Of a stretch of DNA of 64,000 nucleotides, positions 61,052 to 64,000 are shown piece by piece. The notes beneath the pieces were generated by a model, which searched no databases, had not been told where the DNA came from, and saw only the letters and a program-made list of their open reading frames with translations. The stretch comes from Granulosicoccus sp963833195 (GTDB taxonomy: Bacteria; Pseudomonadota; Gammaproteobacteria; Granulosicoccales; Granulosicoccaceae). Both the position numbers and the translations under genes were made by a program. The stretch is taken from the NCBI GenBank assembly GCA_963833195.1, contig CAWHXF010000027.1, forward strand, positions 4,278,001-4,342,000, in the 5' to 3' direction. Numbering within the stretch: the stretch's first letter is position 1; each line of letters begins with the position of its first letter.

Positions 61052-61764
61052 ACGCAGGGGCGAACGAAGGCGCGCGGCGACCGCTCGCCAGTCGCGGGAC
61101 CGCGTGGGCGCGCTGGGGCACGCGGCGGCTGGCCGCCACCTCCATCACGCCGAATCAGGTGTCGCTCGCCGGCGTGCTCGCGGCCGTCGCGGCGGGACTG
61201 CTCCTCGCGTTCGGCGGGCCCGCGGAAGGCGGCACGCGCGTCGCCTGCCTGCTGCTGGCCGCGCTGCTGTGCCAGCTGCGCCTGCTGTGCAACCTGTTCG
61301 ACGGGCTGCTGGCCGTCGAGGCGAGCCGCGGCACGCCCGACGGGGGCGTGTGGAACGAGGTGCCGGACCGCGTCGCCGACGTGGCGATGCTGGTCGGGCT
61401 CGGCTTCGCGGCCGGGCTGCCGTGGCTCGGCTGGATGGCCGCGACGTTCGCGGTGTCGACGGCGTACGTGCGCGAGCACGGCCGCGCGCTCGGCCAGGGC
61501 GCGGACTTCCGCGGACCCATGGCGAAGCAGCAGCGCGTGGCGGTGGTGACGGGCGCGGCGGTGGTGTCGGCCCTGTGGTCGGCCCCGGGCGCCCCGTGGA
61601 CGGCCCCGTGGACGGTCTCGGGGCCGGGCGACGGGGCGACGGCGGTGCTGACGGTCGCGTCGTGGGTGATCGTCGTCGGGAGCGCGGTGACGTCGGTCCG
61701 GCGGACGTCGGCGCTGATGGCCCGACTGAACGCGTCGGGCGAGCGGGGCCGCGCGAATCCGTGA
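61048..61764 (+). CDS. CDP-alcohol phosphatidyltransferase family protein, YnbA-like
   Basis: A 238-residue membrane enzyme that should use CDP-diacylglycerol and an alcohol. The motif region is LLCNLFDGLLAVEAS followed by GGVWNEVPDRVADVA. The first Asp of the usual DxxDG is Asn and AR is AV; E. coli YnbA as I recall it also has NxxDG and NE-D-D, so this is a subfamily trait, with AV an extra change. Head-group substrate is unknown. A 12-bp repeat lies near its C-terminus (PWTAPWT). It follows the CdsA-like gene with GTGA overlap. Confidence 0.85.
   Translation: MNAGANEGARRPLASRGTAWARWGTRRLAATSITPNQVSLAGVLAAVAAGLLLAFGGPAEGGTRVACLLLAALLCQLRLLCNLFDGLLAVEASRGTPDGGVWNEVPDRVADVAMLVGLGFAAGLPWLGWMAATFAVSTAYVREHGRALGQGADFRGPMAKQQRVAVVTGAAVVSALWSAPGAPWTAPWTVSGPGDGATAVLTVASWVIVVGSAVTSVRRTSALMARLNASGERGRANP
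61591..61614. repeat. 12-bp tandem repeat, 2 units, in the YnbA-like gene
   Basis: Two exact copies of GCCCCGTGGACG, encoding an A-P-W-T duplication in a loop between the last membrane helices. Same 12-bp period as the repeats at 2699, 4341, 9418 and 21665. Confidence 0.8.
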
Positions 61765-61779
61765 CGGTGTGAAGTCCGG

Positions 61780-61785
61780 TAGCAT
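61780..61785 (+). promoter_or_regulatory. Candidate -10 element TAGCAT upstream of the KaiC-like gene
   Basis: TAGCAT, 55 bases before the ATG at 61841, in the 76-bp gap after the YnbA-like gene. It suggests the KaiC-like/kinase pair has its own promoter. No usual-distance -35. Confidence 0.28.
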
Positions 61786-61840
61786 GCTGGGGCCGCGGCG
61801 TCTGCACGGACGCGGCCACCCCGTTTCGCACCGTTCGTTC

Positions 61841-63283
61841 ATGTCCGAGCTCGACAGCAGGCGCCTCTCCACCGGCGTGCCCAATCTCGACGAGGTGCTC
61901 AAGGGCGGGCTGCCCGGCCGGCACACCTACCTCTTGCAGGGCAGCGCCGGCACGGGCAAGACCACGCTCGCGCTGCAGTTCCTGCTGGATGGGATCTCGC
62001 GCGGCGAGACCGGCCTGTACGTGACGCTGTCGCAGACCGAGTTCGAGCTGCGCATGATCGCGGAGAGCCACGGCTGGAGCCTTGACGGCATCACGGTGAT
62101 CGAGCTGCAGACGGAGTCGGTGGACGACGACGAGCAGACGGTCTTCTACCCCATCGACGTGCGCCTGGACGCGACGCGCGCGTCCGTGCTGGCCGCGCTC
62201 GACCGGCACTCCCCCACGCGCATGGTGTACGACAGCCTCATCGAGGTGCGCCAGCTCAGCCGCGACGACTACCGCTTCCAGCGCGAGCTGCTGTCGCTGA
62301 AGCGCCTGCTGCACGAGCGCGAGGTGGCCTGCTACTTCGTGGACCTGCCGTCCGACTCGGACGTGGAGGTCGAGAGCCTGGCGCACGGCATCATCCGGCT
62401 CGACAAGTCGTTGCCGCAGTACGGGCAGGCCAAGCGACGCATCGAGGTGTCCAAGATGCGCGGTGCGGATTTCTACGACGGCTACCACGACATGGACATC
62501 CGGCCGGGTCGCGGCATCGTCGTGTACCCGCGCGTGGTGCCCTCGCTCGCACCGGAAGCTTCGGGGGGCGAGCTCGTGCGCTCCGGGGTGGTCGCGCTGG
62601 ACGACATGCTCGGCGGCGGCATGGAGCCGGGCACCACCAGCCTGATCATCGGGCAGGCCGGGACGGGAAAGTCCACGCTGTCGTCGCTGTACGCCTACAG
62701 CGCGCTCGAGCGCGGCGAGAAGGTCGCGATGTTCCTCTTCGAGGAGCGACCCGAGACCTTCTTCCGTCGCTCCGAGGGACTCGGCCTGCGGTTGCGCGAG
62801 CACGCCGACGCGAAGCGCCTGATGCTCTTCGACTTCAATCCGTCGGAGATCAGTCAGGGGCAGTTCAACGAGATGGCGCTCGACGCGGTCGATAGCCAGG
62901 GCGTGAGCGTCGTGCTCATCGACAGCTTCACCGGCTACGTGACGGCGCTTCCGCGGCCGCAGGAGGCGATCGTGCAGATCCAGCTCCTGCTGAAGTACCT
63001 GTCGCGTCGCAACGTGCTCACGCTGCTCGTCGTCGCCCAGAACGGGTTGCTCGGCCACGGCATGGACACGAACGTCGATGTCAGCTTCCTGGGCGATACC
63101 GTCATCTTCCTGCGCATGTACGAGTGGCCCGCCGTGATCCGCCGTACCATCTCGGTCGTGAAGAAGCGCCACGGGCCGCACGACCTCGACGTGCGGCAGC
63201 TGAAGATCGAGAGCGACGGCATCGGCATCCAGGAGTTCGTGCCGCCGCCGCCGGGTCCGGCCTCGCCGCACGACCGCAGCTGA
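61841..63283 (+). CDS. KaiC-like double-domain ATPase
   Basis: A 480-residue protein with two RecA-type ATPase domains: CI Walker A GSAGTGKTT (34-42) with LSTGVPNLDEVLKGGLPGR before it, and CII Walker A GQAGTGKST (about 271-279) with SGVVALDDMLGGGMEPG before it. The paired catalytic Glu residues of CI are seen as SQTEFELR and of CII as FEERPETFFRR. Cyanobacterial KaiC is about 519 residues; the CII phosphorylation pair Ser-Thr is not obvious (the C-terminal tail is short). No KaiA or KaiB is nearby. The histidine kinase gene starts two bases after the stop. The ATG at 61841 is preferred over one at 61769 lacking an RBS. Confidence 0.88.
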   Translation: MSELDSRRLSTGVPNLDEVLKGGLPGRHTYLLQGSAGTGKTTLALQFLLDGISRGETGLYVTLSQTEFELRMIAESHGWSLDGITVIELQTESVDDDEQTVFYPIDVRLDATRASVLAALDRHSPTRMVYDSLIEVRQLSRDDYRFQRELLSLKRLLHEREVACYFVDLPSDSDVEVESLAHGIIRLDKSLPQYGQAKRRIEVSKMRGADFYDGYHDMDIRPGRGIVVYPRVVPSLAPEASGGELVRSGVVALDDMLGGGMEPGTTSLIIGQAGTGKSTLSSLYAYSALERGEKVAMFLFEERPETFFRRSEGLGLRLREHADAKRLMLFDFNPSEISQGQFNEMALDAVDSQGVSVVLIDSFTGYVTALPRPQEAIVQIQLLLKYLSRRNVLTLLVVAQNGLLGHGMDTNVDVSFLGDTVIFLRMYEWPAVIRRTISVVKKRHGPHDLDVRQLKIESDGIGIQEFVPPPPGPASPHDRS

Positions 63284-63284
63284 C

Positions 63285-64000
63285 GTGGCCGCGCTCGCGG
63301 CAGGGGAACACCGGGTCGAGGATGCCGACGCGGTGGCGCCGAACGCCGTCCCGGTGTGGCTGCTGGCGCCGGTAGGCCGCGACGCGCAGCTGTTGCGCCA
63401 GGGGCTGGCGACCTGCTCCGACGGTGTGAACAGTGCCGCCGATGCCGGCGAGCTTCGCCGCGCATTCGTCCGTCAGGGGCAGGTGGGCGTGCTCGTGCTC
63501 ACGCAGGAAGCGCTGACCGGCGACGTCGTGAGCGTCGTGGAAGACCACCTCGAGGTGCAGCCGCCGTGGTCGGAGCTGCCCATCCTGCTGCTGGTCGACG
63601 CCGAGGGCAACACCGCCGTCGAGCTCGCCCGGTTCCAGGCCACGCTGCCGCGCTCGCGGGTCATCGTGCTGCAGCGACCGGTCCGGCTGTCCGAGCTCGA
63701 GAGCGCGGTGCAGTCCATGCGCCTGTCCCGGCGACGCCAGTACGCCATGCGCGACCACCTGGAGCGCCAGGACGTGCTGCGCCGCGAGCTGAACCATCGC
63801 GTCAAGAACATCCTCGCGACCGTGCAGGCGCTGCACTCGCTGAGCGTGCGCGGCTCCGGCGATCTGGACGAGTACGTGGATACCTTCGAGGGGCGGCTCG
63901 CCGCCATGGCCGACGTGCACCAGGTCTTCCACGAGGCGGACTACGGCGTGTCCGACCTGCGCGTCGTCGTGAACGCCATCCTCGCGCCCTACGGCGCGGA
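63285..64000 (+). CDS. HWE/HisKA_2-type sensor histidine kinase with receiver-like N-terminus (3' truncated by window)
   Basis: The frame is open from the GTG at 63285 to the window edge, 238 residues visible. Residues about 20-140 have alternating hydrophobic strands and helices (VPVWLLAPVGRDAQLL, LPILLLVDAEGN, SRVIVLQRPVRLSEL) like a receiver domain, but the phospho-acceptor Asp is not clear. A coiled coil leads to LNHRVKNILATVQALH, with His171 the phosphorylation site of HWE/HisKA_2 kinases. The ATP-binding domain lies beyond the window. Separated by one base from the KaiC-like stop, the two genes form a KaiC/histidine kinase unit, as reported for several non-cyanobacterial clock-like systems. 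Confidence 0.83.
   Translation, partial: MAALAAGEHRVEDADAVAPNAVPVWLLAPVGRDAQLLRQGLATCSDGVNSAADAGELRRAFVRQGQVGVLVLTQEALTGDVVSVVEDHLEVQPPWSELPILLLVDAEGNTAVELARFQATLPRSRVIVLQRPVRLSELESAVQSMRLSRRRQYAMRDHLERQDVLRRELNHRVKNILATVQALHSLSVRGSGDLDEYVDTFEGRLAAMADVHQVFHEADYGVSDLRVVVNAILAPYGA

Overview
The window is about 70% GC by eye and almost entirely coding, with short intergenic gaps, many ATGA/GTGA stop-start overlaps and frequent GTG starts. RNase T, ArfB, CGFS glutaredoxin and Fe superoxide dismutase together with TRAP and polyamine-type transporters point to a high-GC, free-living gammaproteobacterium. Many predicted proteins are acidic. I cannot name the genus. I see no rRNA, tRNA, insertion sequence, CRISPR array or phage module.

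Layout. 1-1743: end of an NTF2-like protein, a GNAT acetyltransferase and an orphan coiled-coil protein. 1793-4022 (minus): argF and argD. 4146-8838: a repeat-bearing lipoprotein, an IlvD/Edd-type sugar-acid dehydratase and a thiamine-diphosphate enzyme. 8898-13573: a secreted DUF1996-PA14 protein and an FHA-domain protein, divergent from a membrane Ser/Thr kinase. 13707-18597: a four-gene polyamine/opine-type ABC importer. 18650-28649: a catabolic cluster holding a fumarylacetoacetase-fold hydratase, an AEC carrier, a class III CoA-transferase, an enoyl-CoA hydratase, a TRAP transporter and a 1007-residue FAD/Fe-S oxidase. 28664-35788: an MFS carrier, sodB, grxD, arfB, rnt, a Yip1-like membrane protein, a kinase with a cyclic-nucleotide-binding domain, and galE.

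36085-41180 is a Sec-exported RHS polymorphic toxin whose C-terminal tip resembles toxin type 24, with an overlapping candidate immunity gene. Tip and immunity gene have visibly lower GC than the rest. 41274-50859: a Cys/Met-metabolism PLP enzyme, DUF427, a complete livKGFHM operon, a PRC-barrel/OmpA envelope protein, an SDR oxidoreductase and a VTT membrane protein.

50862-56982 groups DUF4198, a second lipoprotein paralogous to the one at 4146, DUF4331, two small membrane proteins (one HupE/UreJ), a thioredoxin-like [2Fe-2S] ferredoxin and TerC. This could be a metal (nickel/cobalt) acquisition locus. 57167-64000 is a tight plus-strand run: a CHASE-GGDEF-EAL protein with a degenerate EAL domain, an acyltransferase, a CdsA-like and a YnbA-like phospholipid enzyme, a double-ATPase KaiC-like protein and a histidine kinase cut by the window edge. 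Signalling proteins (two Ser/Thr kinases, FHA, c-di-GMP, KaiC/HWE) are unusually dense for 64 kb.
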